From NCBI RefSeq assembly GCF_001713455.1, contig NZ_CP016464.1, positions 1,350,001 through 1,414,000 of the forward strand: a DNA stretch of 64,000 nt. The letters are read 5' to 3'. Position 1 is the first letter of the stretch. Each line of letters starts with the position of its first letter. The position numbers were made by a program, and so were the translations under genes. The stretch is from Bosea sp. RAC05. Lineage in GTDB: Bacteria; Pseudomonadota; Alphaproteobacteria; Rhizobiales; Beijerinckiaceae. Of this stretch, positions 1 to 8,726 are shown one piece after another. Below the pieces are notes generated by a model, which had not been told where the DNA came from, made no database searches, and saw only the letters and a program-made list of their open reading frames with translations.

Positions 1-624
1 TTCCCAGCGCTCCGCGTCGCCCAACCGAATCTGCGCCCGGGTCCGGCTTAGCGAGATGATCCGGTCGGTGCGGGTCTGGGCGGGGTTGATCCCGAAGACC
101 CGGACGCCCCACTCGACCGAGCGTCCACCGACTGCGCCGGTGAAGGCCATCAGCGCGGCATTGCCCGTCCCGCCGCAGATGTAGTCATAGCGCGGGCTGC
201 GCCCGGCGCCGCCGATGATGTTGACGATCGCGCCCGTTCCCCGGTCCTTCATGGCGGCGAGGTAGAGCTGCGTCAGGTGGATATAGCCCATCACCTTCAG
301 CGCCCAGGCCTGCTCCCAGGTCTCCATCGAGAGGTCGAGCAGGCCGCCGGCGGGGATGGCGCCGGCATTGTTCACGAGGATGTCGATCTCGGGAAAGGCT
401 GCGGCCAGGGCCGTCCGTTCCGCCGCCGCCGACAGATCCGCCGCATGCGTCGTGACCCGGTTGGCCGAGCCCAGCGAGGATGCCGTCGCGGCCAGGCGCG
501 CGGCGTCGCGCGCAACCAGCACGACCGAGCAACCCTCGGCCAGGAAGACGCGCGCGCAGGCCGCGCCGATTCCCTTCGATCCCCCGGTGATCAGCACGCG
601 CCGCCCGGACAGTTTCAGATCCAT
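1..624 (-). CDS. SDR family oxidoreductase, C-terminus cut by window edge
   Basis: Short-chain dehydrogenase/reductase with an N-terminal NAD(P)-binding Rossmann fold. 208 residues are present from the ATG at 622-624; the rest lies beyond the left edge. Residues 13-20 carry the dinucleotide motif TGGSKGIG and residues 85-88 the NNAG motif. The standard catalytic residues are not in place: the Ser position reads IIGGAG and the active-site stretch reads YICGGTGN, so the Lys of YxxxK is missing. I remember a subgroup of SDRs with this same degenerate site, so it is probably a family trait and not damage. Substrate unknown. It is divergent from the regulator that starts at 804. Confidence 0.85.
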   Translation of the reverse strand, partial: MDLKLSGRRVLITGGSKGIGAACARVFLAEGCSVVLVARDAARLAATASSLGSANRVTTHAADLSAAAERTALAAAFPEIDILVNNAGAIPAGGLLDLSMETWEQAWALKVMGYIHLTQLYLAAMKDRGTGAIVNIIGGAGRSPRYDYICGGTGNAALMAFTGAVGGRSVEWGVRVFGINPAQTRTDRIISLSRTRAQIRLGDAERWE

Positions 625-803
625 CGGTCTCTCCCTCTCGCCCAGCGGGGGGCACGCGAAGGCTAGCCGATTCGGCGCGCGCGCAGGATCGATCGACGGG
701 CCCGTTGAACCGCGCCGTGCCCCGCCGCGACCAATGATGGAAGCCCAACCAGACGGAATGCCATGGTGGATCCCAACCTGCTGTTCCCCAGGAGACCGCG
801 CCG

Positions 804-1445
804 ATGCTCGCATTCGGGGATGCTCCTCGCATGTCAATGATCTTCAGCCTCCCCTCCGCCGCGGCGCTGCAGCCGCTCCCGCCGCCTGCCGAACTCGGGC
901 AGGATCATGCGCCGGGCAGCGCCAAGCCGCTCTTCATCATCGACGCCGATCTGCGCGTCCATTTCAGCAATCCAAGCGCGGCGGCTCTGGCGCGCGAAGG
1001 CCTCGGCGGCAATGGGCGCCTGATCTGCTCGGACAAGCTCTTCGCGGCGCGGCTGCAGACCTGGCTGAAGCGTCGCTGCTCCGGGGCGGCTTCGGAAGAG
1101 ATCCGCCTGCCGCTCGTCCTGCGCTGCGGCCGCCAGACCATCGTCGATGCCGTTCATCTCGCCGGCGCCGGCATGGATGTGTTCGTGCTGACCGTCGACG
1201 ACCCGCAGCGCATGATCGACCGCAAGGTCGACGAGGTCGCCGAGGCCTGCGGGCTGACCCCGACAGAGGCGCGCATGCTCGGCCTCGTCGTCAAGGGCCT
1301 CGACACCGTCGTCGCCGCCAAGAAGCTCGGCATCGCCCGGACGACCGCCCGCACCCATCTCCAGCGCCTCTTCGCCAAGACCGGGACGGCGCGTCAGAGC
1401 GAACTCGTGCGCTTCGTCGCGACCTTCATCGAAGAGGCCGCCTGA
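804..1445 (+). CDS. LuxR-type helix-turn-helix transcriptional regulator
   Basis: 213-residue DNA-binding regulator. Residues about 150-195 form a LuxR/NarL-type helix-turn-helix (LTPTEARMLGLVVKG, then a recognition helix around ARTTARTHLQRLF). The N-terminal part (about 42-130) looks like a small PAS-like sensor, with FIIDADLRVHFSN typical of a PAS first strand. No receiver Asp or kinase domain is seen, so it probably senses a ligand or redox state directly. The ATG at 804 is chosen because AGGAG lies 9 nt upstream (790-794); ATGs at 831 and 837 are weaker. It is convergent with pxpC, so a role in regulating that operon is not implied. Its target is unknown. Confidence 0.8.
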   Translation: MLAFGDAPRMSMIFSLPSAAALQPLPPPAELGQDHAPGSAKPLFIIDADLRVHFSNPSAAALAREGLGGNGRLICSDKLFAARLQTWLKRRCSGAASEEIRLPLVLRCGRQTIVDAVHLAGAGMDVFVLTVDDPQRMIDRKVDEVAEACGLTPTEARMLGLVVKGLDTVVAAKKLGIARTTARTHLQRLFAKTGTARQSELVRFVATFIEEAA

Positions 1446-1464
1446 GGAGCGGAGGCGCGCCCGT

Positions 1465-2487
1465 TCAGCCGGGCCGCCGCGCGTCGATCCAGCCGCCGAC
1501 GAGGTTCCGGCCGAGCAGGAATTCGGAGCTGAACCGGTCCCGCCTGAGCGGCTCGATCGCGATCGGCGCATCGAGGAACGCCCGCTGCTCCGCCAGGGCG
1601 CGGACCGCCTCGCCATGCGACACGGCCCTGAAGGCGATCTCGGTTCCCGGACGCGCCTGGGCGAGGCGGCCGAGATCGGCGCCGATCACGGTCGCGATCT
1701 TGGGGTAGCCCCCGGTCGACTGGCGGTCCGCCATCAGCACGATGGGCTGGCCTTCGCCGGGAACCTGGATAGCGCCCATGGCGACGCCGTCGGAGGGGAT
1801 GTTGAAGCCCCCCGCATGGCGCAGGACCGGGCCTTCGAGAAAACACGCCATGCGGTCACCGCGCGGCGAGATTCGCCAGGGCCCGGCCAGGAAGGCCGCC
1901 ACCTGGTCTTCGGCGAAGTAGTCCTGCTGCGGGCCGGGCAGCACCCTGACGATGTCGGCCGGCCGGTCGAGCAGCGGTGCGACGATCGCCCCGCCATCCG
2001 CTGCGCCCCGGCCCGGCGGCGAGACCGCAATCCGGTCGCCGACCTGTAGCATCCGCCCGTCGAGGCCACCCATGCCCGTGCGCGCATGCGTCGCGCGCGA
2101 GCCGAGAACGGCGGGGAGATCGAGGTCGCCTGCGACGGCCAGATAGCACCACATGCCCGCCGCGCCGGCGCGCAGCCGCAGCTTCGCACCGGGTTCGAGC
2201 GTGGCGACCACCGCCGCCGGCAGGGGCTGGTCGTCGAGTGTCGTCTGGAAGGCCCCCCCTGCGACAGCGATCGTCAGCGGGCCTTCCTCGGCAGTGAGCT
2301 CGATGCCGCCGAGCGAGACCTCGAGGGCCGCGGCGTCCTCCCGGTTCCCCAAGGCGCGGTTGGCGACGGCATGAGCAAGCGCGTCCATCGGGCCGGCCAC
2401 CGTCACGCCATAGCGGAGATAGCCGTGCCGGCCGCCATCCTGCACCGTGATGCCGGGCCCGCAGGAGAGAATGCGCAGGGCCGTCAT
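1465..2487 (-). CDS. pxpC: 5-oxoprolinase subunit PxpC (KipA/YbgK family)
   Basis: Subunit C of the prokaryotic 5-oxoprolinase, which hydrolyses 5-oxo-L-proline to glutamate using ATP and so recycles a damage product of glutamine and glutamate. The 340 residues match the carboxyltransferase-like KipA/YbgK family: the start contains GPGITVQDGGRHGYLRYGV and the usual AGPMDALAHAVANRALGN stretch follows. It is the third gene of a minus-strand pxpA-pxpB-pxpC operon and overlaps pxpB by 4 nt (ATGA), which implies translational coupling. Length is normal for the family. Older annotations call it a biotin-dependent carboxyltransferase or allophanate hydrolase subunit 2. The neighbouring pxpA makes the oxoprolinase assignment firm. 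Confidence 0.92.
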   Translation of the reverse strand: MTALRILSCGPGITVQDGGRHGYLRYGVTVAGPMDALAHAVANRALGNREDAAALEVSLGGIELTAEEGPLTIAVAGGAFQTTLDDQPLPAAVVATLEPGAKLRLRAGAAGMWCYLAVAGDLDLPAVLGSRATHARTGMGGLDGRMLQVGDRIAVSPPGRGAADGGAIVAPLLDRPADIVRVLPGPQQDYFAEDQVAAFLAGPWRISPRGDRMACFLEGPVLRHAGGFNIPSDGVAMGAIQVPGEGQPIVLMADRQSTGGYPKIATVIGADLGRLAQARPGTEIAFRAVSHGEAVRALAEQRAFLDAPIAIEPLRRDRFSSEFLLGRNLVGGWIDARRPG

Positions 2488-3218
2488 GCGGGCGTCCGCC
2501 GGGCCACGACCTCGCCCGCCTCCGCGCGCGCCTCCAGCGCCGCGAAGGTGGCGGGATCGATCGCCTCGAAGCGCAGGCTGTCCCCCGGCTCGAACAGGAA
2601 GGCGCTCGCCCGCTCCGGAGCATAGAGCCGCTCCGGCGTGCGGCCGACGACATACCAGCCCGTCGGCATCGCAAAGCTGGCAATGGCGCTCAGGCCGCCT
2701 CCCACCAGCACCACCTTGCTGTCATGCGGTGGGCGAGGCCGGGCCCGCCGCGAGATCGCCAGCGGTTCCGGCAGCCCCCCGAGATAGGTGAAGCCCGGCG
2801 AGAACCCGTACATGTAGATGCGGTAGCGCGCCGCGGCGTGCAGATCGGCGGCCCGCTCAGGCGGCATCCCCAGCAGCGCCGCCATCTCGGCGAGGTCTTC
2901 GCCATGCGGCGGCGCATAGCAGCACGGGATGGTCCAGAGCGCGCCCGGCCGGAGGTCGGCCGACGCCGCTCCCAGCCGCTCCTCGACCAGGCCGACGAGC
3001 CGGGCGCGATCGAGCCGGAGCGGATCGTAATGGATCATCAGCGAGCGATAGGTCGGCACCAGCTCGCGCAGGCCCTCGGGAGGCGCGGCCGCCAGCGCCG
3101 CATCGAGCGCCAGGACGCGGTCGCTGAGCGCGGGATCGACGCTGCGGCCGAACTCGACGACGAGCGCCGATTCGCCCGCATCGAGGAAGACGGGGCCGGC
3201 GGCCACCATGTCGCTCAT
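2484..3218 (-). CDS. pxpB: 5-oxoprolinase subunit PxpB (KipI/YbgJ family)
   Basis: Subunit B of 5-oxoprolinase, 244 residues, of the KipI/allophanate hydrolase subunit 1 family. Supporting stretches are YRSLMIHYDPLRLD in the N-terminal half and MYGFSPGFTYLGGLPEPLA in the middle, followed by the family pattern around SVAIASFAMPTGWYVVGRTP (here read as LSAIASFAMPTGWYVVG). It pairs with PxpC to make the ATP-using part of the enzyme, while PxpA carries the other activity. It overlaps pxpA by 4 nt at its start and pxpC by 4 nt at its end, so the three subunits are translated as a unit. No unusual residue was seen. Confidence 0.92.
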   Translation of the reverse strand: MSDMVAAGPVFLDAGESALVVEFGRSVDPALSDRVLALDAALAAAPPEGLRELVPTYRSLMIHYDPLRLDRARLVGLVEERLGAASADLRPGALWTIPCCYAPPHGEDLAEMAALLGMPPERAADLHAAARYRIYMYGFSPGFTYLGGLPEPLAISRRARPRPPHDSKVVLVGGGLSAIASFAMPTGWYVVGRTPERLYAPERASAFLFEPGDSLRFEAIDPATFAALEARAEAGEVVARRTPA

Positions 3219-3973
3219 CTGAAGGCGGCGATGCGGATGCCGGCCTGCTCCAGCGCCGCCCGGACCGCGCGCGCCGTCGCGACCGCATGGTCGGAATCGC
3301 CATGGACGCAGATGGAGTCGATCCCCGTCGGCAGCCGTCGCCCGGAAAGCGTGATCAGCGCCCCCTCCTGCACCATCGCGACGACGCGCTCGGCGGCTTC
3401 CCGTGCATCCGTGATCATCGCGCCCGGCAGGTGGCGCCCGACCAGTTGCCCCTCCTCGGTGTAGCCCCGGTCAGCGAAAATCTCCTGATGGACCCGCAGC
3501 CCGGCCGCCTCGCCGGCCGCGACCTGGGCGGTCAGCGCCGTGCCCAGCAGGGCGAGGCCGGGATCGACCGCCTTGATCGCCCGCGCGATCGCATCGGCCA
3601 CCGGCCGCTCCTCGCAGGAGATGTTCCCGAGCGCGCCATGCGGTTTCACATAGGTGATGCGATGGCCGGCATAGCTGGCGAGTGCCGCCGCCGCGCCGAT
3701 CTGATAGGCGACGAGCCGCTCGATCTCGCCCGTCGAGAAGGGAATCCGCCGCCGGCCGAAGCCCCAGAGATCCGGAAAACCCGGATGCGCCCCGACCGCG
3801 ACCCCGCGCTCCCTGGCGATCGAGAAGGCCTGCGCCATGATCTCGGGATCGCCGGCATGCAGCCCGCAGGCAACATTGGCCGAGGTCACGATCTGGAGCA
3901 TGGCGGCGTCGTCGCCGCAGCGATAGGCGCCGAAGCCTTCGGCGAGGTCCGCATTGAGATCGACGGTCGTCAT
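3215..3973 (-). CDS. pxpA: 5-oxoprolinase subunit PxpA (LamB/YcsF family)
   Basis: Subunit A of 5-oxoprolinase, 252 residues from the ATG at 3971-3973. The family signature begins at once (DLNADLAEGFG) and continues with TSANVACGLHAGDPEIM and, near the C-terminus, the GIDSICVHGDSDHAV stretch typical of LamB/YcsF proteins. A longer reading from 4009 would add 12 residues with no homology, so the shorter start is preferred. First gene of the pxpABC operon; its promoter should lie in the 405-nt gap before the chemoreceptor gene. The operon lets the cell use or clear pyroglutamate as a carbon and nitrogen source. Confidence 0.92.
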   Translation of the reverse strand: MTTVDLNADLAEGFGAYRCGDDAAMLQIVTSANVACGLHAGDPEIMAQAFSIARERGVAVGAHPGFPDLWGFGRRRIPFSTGEIERLVAYQIGAAAALASYAGHRITYVKPHGALGNISCEERPVADAIARAIKAVDPGLALLGTALTAQVAAGEAAGLRVHQEIFADRGYTEEGQLVGRHLPGAMITDAREAAERVVAMVQEGALITLSGRRLPTGIDSICVHGDSDHAVATARAVRAALEQAGIRIAAFR

Positions 3974-4378
3974 GGCAGCATCCACCCGGGTCCCTTGACC
4001 GGGGACCATAAGCGCATCGCATCGGCCGGAGAAGGCGCGATCGCCGCTGGGGGGAGCATCGCTGGCTGGGACGCCACTGGAAACACGCGATCCACCAGAG
4101 GAAGCACGACACGCGCGCCCTTCGCCCCGTCCATGGCCAAAGGGAAGTGGCGCTGCGCGTTGTTCGGTCGATCGCGTTCCACTTTATGGACCCGCATCGA
4201 GTTCTTGTCTGACTCAGCGTCAGTAACAGGTGATCGCGAACAACATGGTTTATCGTTCTTTAAGTCCTCTGGAATATCCAAGCCTGTCCGTAGCGACACG
4301 TGTCGCTTCAAGACATGCCTTTCGTTGTGGCCGTCGGGAGCGGGGACTCGCGATCACGACCTGCCTCGGAGTCGCACC
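3974..4378. other. Gene-free spacer between pxpA and the chemoreceptor
   Basis: 405 nt between divergent genes. No reading frame here has recognisable homology. It should hold both the pxpABC promoter (minus) and the chemoreceptor promoter (plus). The plus-strand half is noticeably more AT-rich (around 4240-4285) than the neighbouring coding DNA, as expected for promoters. The one clear structure is the 16-nt palindrome listed separately at 4292-4307. Confidence 0.6.
4292..4307. promoter_or_regulatory. Perfect 16-nt palindrome upstream of the chemoreceptor
   Basis: AGCGACACGTGTCGCT is a perfect inverted repeat ending about 70 nt before the chemoreceptor ATG at 4379. Position and symmetry suit a binding site for a dimeric regulator. 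No regulator is encoded beside it, so the binding protein is unknown. Confidence 0.4.
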
Positions 4379-6438
4379 ATGTTCAAGAAGATCACCATCC
4401 GCAGCTCGCTCATCGGGATCGTGGCGGCGCTTCGCCGCCGTGCTGGCCCTGACGGTTGCGAAATCGCTCAACACCATGAGCGACATGAGGGACGACACGA
4501 CGATCCTCGGTCCATCAGATCCTGCCCACCGTCCAGATGAGCAACGACATCGAGGCCGAACTGCTCCGCCGACATCTGCGCCTGAACATGCATGTCAATT
4601 CGACCGATGCCGCTGTACTGGCGGGATACGAGGACGACATCCGCAAAGAAACCGCAGAGATCGAGGCGATGCGGGTGAAGCTCGCACCGGTATTGGTGCA
4701 GGCGCAGAGCCGGGAGGCATTGAAGCGCTATGAAGCCCTCGTGCCGACCTACCGGACTGGCATGGAGCAGGTGCTCGAACTCTCCCGCAAGGGCGACAAG
4801 GCCGCAGCGGCTGTCCGCTTGCGCGAGCTGCGACCGGTGCTCGCTTCAATGGAGAAGGCGATCGCAGACCTGACGGGCCACATCGCCGGTCGTGCGAATA
4901 GCGTCATCGTCTCGGCCGAAAGCGAATACCGCAGCAGCCTTTACCTGCTGATCGCGTTGGCCAGTCTCGCAGCCCTCGTCAGCGTCGGCGCCATCCTGAT
5001 CGTCATCCGGCGCATCGCCAGCCCGATCGTCGCCACCACCGCGGCCATGAACGAACTCGCCAAGGGCAATCTCGACACGACCATTCGCCACGCCGACCGC
5101 GAGGACGAGATCGGCACGATGGCCAAGGCCCTCGAGATCTTCCGCGAGAGCCTGGTCAAGGTTCGCGCGCTCGAGGAGCAGGAGCGCGCCGCAGCCGAGC
5201 GGCGCCTGGCCCGGGCCCAGTCGATGGAAGCGGTCGTCAGCGATGTCGGCGAGGTCGTGGCGGCAGCGGCGGCGGGCGATTTCTCGGCGCGGCTGCAGAT
5301 CGACCAGGCCGACGAGCAGATGCAGAAGCTCGTCGCCGGCATCAACGAGATCAACGCGGTGGTGGATTCCGCCACCAGCGAGTTCGCCCGCACGCTTTCG
5401 GCGGTCGCCGCCGGCGATCTGACGGTGCGGGTCGATGCCGCCTATCGCGGCAAGTTCGCCGAGCTCAAGGGCGCGATCAACGAGACGGTCGAGCGGCTCT
5501 CCTCGACGGTCAAGACGATCCAGGTCACCTCGGCCGATGTCGGTCTCGCCGCCCGCGAGATCAACATGGGCGCTGACGACCTGTCGAAGCGCACGGAGGA
5601 GCAGGCCTCCTCCCTGGAGGAGACCGCGGCGACGACCGAAGAGCTCGCGGCCTCGGTGAAGGCCTCGGCCCAGGCGTCGCGCGAGGCGGCCTCGATCGCC
5701 GACGAGGCGATGAAGGCGGCGCAGACCGGCGGCGCCATCGCTGGCAAGGCCGTCGACGCGATGGCCCGGATCGAGGACGCCTCGACCAAGATCTCGGACA
5801 TCATCCGCGTCATCGACGATATCGCCTTCCAGACCAACCTGCTGGCGCTGAACGCAGCCGTGGAAGCGGCCCGCGCCGGCGATGCCGGCAAGGGCTTCGC
5901 GGTCGTCGCCTCCGAGGTCCGCACGCTCGCGCAGCGCTCTGGCGAGGCGGCCAAGGACATCTCGGCCCTGATCTCCTCCTCCAACACCGAGGTCGGCGAG
6001 GGCGTGAAGCTCGTCCGCCAGGCCGGCGAGGCGCTGGAGCAGATCCTCAGCGCCTCCCGCAAGGTCGCCGCCACCATCGCCGACATCTCGGCGGCGTCGG
6101 GCGAGCAGGCCAATGGCATCGACGAGATGAGCCAGGCCGTCGCCCATCTCGACGAGATGACCCAGCAAAACGCCGCGCTCGCCGAACAGAGCGCCGCCTC
6201 CGCCGGTTCGCTCTCCAACCGCATCGGACAGCTCAACGACCTCGTCGCCGCGTTCAGGACCGAGGGTGGATCCGCGGTTCGCTCCGCGCCCCTGTCGAGC
6301 GAGCCCGCGCGCCTGCGCCAGCTCGCCGAATCGGCCTTCTCCGCGGCGAAGTCGGCCCCGCGCAGCCGGCCCGCTCCGGCCCCGGCCAAGAAGGTCGCCA
6401 ACAGCCGTGGCGGCGATGCGGGTTGGGCCGAGTTCTGA
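4379..6438 (+). pseudogene. Methyl-accepting chemotaxis protein, N-terminus split by two frameshifts
   Basis: Chemoreceptor with a four-helix-bundle-type sensor, a second membrane segment ([20 protein letters not shown]), HAMP and a full signalling domain, including the tip region around [21 protein letters not shown]. The C-terminus ends in GWAEF after a flexible Ala/Pro linker, matching the xWxxF docking motif used by CheR/CheB. The normal start MFKKITIRSSLIG is at 4379, but an extra base near 4430 moves the reading to the next frame (FAAVLALTVAKSLNTMSDM). A second extra base near 4509-4512 moves it again to [12 protein letters not shown]. The long uninterrupted frame starts only at 4537 and lacks the first membrane helix. 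Everything else is intact, so recent mutation or sequencing error are both possible. Confidence 0.8.
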
Positions 6439-6466
6439 GCCCGTCGCTGGCCTGACGACATCAACA

Positions 6467-6498
6467 AACGGCCGGGGCGAGACATCGCCCCGGCCGTT
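6467..6498. terminator. Stem-loop between convergent genes
   Basis: A perfect 14-bp stem (6467-6480 with 6485-6498) closes a GACA loop in the gap between the chemoreceptor and the convergent BKACE gene. The T-tract is weak on the plus side and slightly better on the minus side (TTTGTTG). It probably serves as a shared terminator for both converging transcripts. Confidence 0.7.
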
Positions 6499-6590
6499 GC
6501 TGTCTTGAAGCCGAGCGCAGACCTCGATGCCGGCGCAGATCCTGAAGCGCGGGGAGCGGCCGGCCCCCGGTCCAGTATGCCTCTCCCCGG

Positions 6591-7522
6591 CTAGAAATTG
6601 ACCTTGTCGGCGCCCTTGAGCTGCAGCACTTCGCGAGCGTCCTCGGGGGTCGCGACTTCGAGGCCGAGCCCCTCGATGATCATGCGGGCCGCCCTGACCT
6701 GGTCGGCGTTGGATTTGGCGAACTGGCCCGGGCCGAGCCAGAGCGAATCCTCGAGACCGACCCGCAGATTGCCGCCCATCGAGACCGCCATGGCGGCGAT
6801 CGGCAGCTGATGGCGCCCGCGCCCAGCACCGACCACTGGTACTGGTCGCCGAACAGCCGGTCGGCCGTGCGCTTCATGTGAATGACGTCCTCCGGATGCG
6901 GCCCGATGCCGCCGAGGATGCCGAACACCGACTGCACGAAGAAGGGCGGCTTCACCAGCCCGCGGTCGACGAAATGGGCCAGCGTGTAGAGATGGCCGAT
7001 GTCGTAGCACTCGATCTCGAAGCGCGTGTTGTTCTCCGCGCAGGTGGTGAGGATGTTCTCGATGTCCTGGAAGGTGTTCTTGAAGATCCGGTCCTTCGAG
7101 CCTTCGAGATAGGGCCTCTCCCAGTCGTGCTTGAAGTCCTTGAACCGGGCCAGCATCGGGTAGAGCCCGAAATTCATCGAGCCCATGTTGAGCGAGGCGA
7201 CCTCGGGCTTGAAATGCGCGCAGGGGCCCAGCCGCTCCTCGACGCCCATCGTCGGGGCGCCGCCGGTGGTGATGTTGATGACGCAGTTCGAGCGCTGCTT
7301 GATCACCTTCAGGAACGGCTCGAAGGCCTCCGGCGACTGGTCGGGCTGGCCGGTCACGGGGTTGCGCGCATGGACATGCACCAAAGCCGCGCCGGCTTCG
7401 GCCGCCCCCACCGCCGCGTCGATGATCTCTTCGGCCGTCACCGGAAGATGCGGCGACATCGACGGCGTATGGATCGCGCCGGTGACCGCGCAGGTGATGA
7501 TGACTTTGCGGTTCTTCGCCAT
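6591..7522 (-). pseudogene. BKACE family beta-keto acid cleavage enzyme, frameshifted
   Basis: Member of the 3-keto-5-aminohexanoate cleavage enzyme (BKACE, formerly DUF849) family. These Zn enzymes condense a beta-keto acid with acetyl-CoA and release acetoacetate plus a new CoA ester. From the ATG at 7520-7522 the N-terminal frame shows KVIITCAVTGAIHTPSMSP and the metal-binding HVHARNP. Near 6813-6819 one base is missing: the expected GAGRHQLPIAAMAVSMGGN continues only in the next frame, which then runs normally to the TAG at 6591 (LKGADKVNF). Joined, the two parts give a family-length protein of about 310 residues. Last gene of the operon. The break may be real or a sequencing error in a GC-rich run. 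Confidence 0.82.
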
Positions 7523-7566
7523 GGCGGAGGTGTCCTTTCGGCTGTTCGTATCGTCTGTCGGCTCAT

Positions 7567-7649
7567 CGTCATTGCGAGCGCAGCGAAGCAATCCAGGAGG
7601 ACGTCGAGCGCGGCCGCCCCTGGATTGCTTCGCTGCGCTCGCAATGACG
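7567..7649. repeat. Intergenic palindromic repeat, copy 1
   Basis: Two perfect 31-nt inverted arms (7567-7597 and 7619-7649) around a 21-nt loop. The arm begins CGTCATTGCGAGCGCAGCGA. It lies between the BKACE and dehydrogenase genes of one operon. I remember this family of elements as common in Rhizobiales genomes. It may fold in the mRNA and affect message stability. The second copy is at 8631. Confidence 0.85.
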
Positions 7650-7660
7650 GCTGAGGCTTT

Positions 7661-8602
7661 TCATTCCGGCTTGGCGACCGAGGCGCGCTTGTGCGCCTGC
7701 AGCGCCGCCAGCCGCGTGTCGCGCCAGTCGCTGAGGCGCTTCACCCGCTCGGGCGACTGCGCGCCGCGCCACTCGCTCATCACGGTCTCGACCGTCGCGG
7801 TGTCGAACGGATTGCCGAGCCCCTCGGACGACTTCACCATCCGATCGAGCGAGGCCGAATAGCGCGCGCAGTAATCGGGGATGCCGCCGGGCGCGTTGAG
7901 CTCGATCGTCTCGAACGGCCCCATGAAGGACCAGCGCAGGCCCAGGCCATCGCGGATCGTCTTGTCGACATCCTCGGCGCTGGCGACGCCCTCGCCGACG
8001 ATGCGGAAGGCCTCCGCCAGCAGCACGGCCTGCAGGCGGTTCAAAACGAAGCCGGGCTTTTCCTTGCGCAGCACGATCGGCACCTGGCCGGCCTGCTCGT
8101 AGATCGCCTTGGCCCGCTCGACCACCGCCGGGTCGGTCCAGAGCGCCGGCGCCAGCTCGACGATCGGCACGAGATGGGGCGGGTTGACCGGATGCGCGAC
8201 GAGGCAGCGCGCCCGGCCCACCAGGGTCTCGCTGAACACCGAGGCCATGATGAAGGAGGTCGAGGACGCCAGGATGGTCGAGGGCGGGCAGAGCGCATCC
8301 ATCTCCGCGAAGAGCTGCTGCTTGGCCGCGACGGTCTCCGGCCCGTTCTCCTGCACGAGGTCGGCGCCGGTCAGGACATCGGCGAGGTCGCGGGCGACGC
8401 GGATGCGCGACAGCGAGCCCTTGGGGTCTTCGACCAGCCCATGGCCCGCGAGTTCCTCGAGATTGGTGCCGATATGGGCGCGCGCCGCCTCCGCCGCGCC
8501 GGGCGCGACGTCATGCAGCGCGACGGAACAGCCATGGCTGGCGAAGACGGTGGCCCAGGCGCGGCCGATCAGGCCCGAACCGACGATGGCGATGCTGGTC
8601 AT
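7661..8602 (-). CDS. 3-hydroxyacyl-CoA dehydrogenase-fold enzyme, L-gulonate 3-dehydrogenase-like
   Basis: 313-residue NAD-dependent 3-hydroxy acid dehydrogenase. The N-terminal Rossmann motif reads IAIVGSGLIGRAWA. The family pattern continues with SSTSFIMAS, VAHPVNPPHLVPIVEL and, near the C-terminus, GLGLRWSFMGPFETIELNA. These stretches resemble the lambda-crystallin/L-gulonate 3-dehydrogenase branch more than fatty-acid HADH or L-carnitine dehydrogenase. Such an enzyme would oxidise a 3-hydroxy acid to the 3-keto acid that the adjacent BKACE protein cleaves, so the two genes make a plausible pathway pair. True substrate unknown. It is flanked on both sides by the palindromic repeats. Confidence 0.8.
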   Translation of the reverse strand: MTSIAIVGSGLIGRAWATVFASHGCSVALHDVAPGAAEAARAHIGTNLEELAGHGLVEDPKGSLSRIRVARDLADVLTGADLVQENGPETVAAKQQLFAEMDALCPPSTILASSTSFIMASVFSETLVGRARCLVAHPVNPPHLVPIVELAPALWTDPAVVERAKAIYEQAGQVPIVLRKEKPGFVLNRLQAVLLAEAFRIVGEGVASAEDVDKTIRDGLGLRWSFMGPFETIELNAPGGIPDYCARYSASLDRMVKSSEGLGNPFDTATVETVMSEWRGAQSPERVKRLSDWRDTRLAALQAHKRASVAKPE

Positions 8603-8630
8603 GTAATGAAGTCCTTGGCGAAGCGCTTAT

Positions 8631-8709
8631 CGTCATCGCGAGCGCAGCGAAGCAATCCAGACGGTGTGGAGCGCGCGGGCTGGATTGCTTCGCTGCGCTC
8701 GCCATGACG
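8631..8709. repeat. Intergenic palindromic repeat, copy 2
   Basis: Same family as the element at 7567: arms 8631-8660 and 8680-8709, 29 of 30 positions paired (one mismatch at arm position 7), loop of 19 nt. It lies between the dehydrogenase and the LivMGF gene. The arms are almost identical to copy 1 but the loops differ, as expected for a dispersed folding element. Confidence 0.85.
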
Positions 8710-8726
8710 GACAGGCTGAGTTGCCA

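Noticed and set aside
7567-8709. The palindromes as ends of an insertion sequence around the dehydrogenase gene
   Set aside because: Each element is itself a complete inverted repeat, the gene between is a normal operon member, and no transposase or target duplication is visible.
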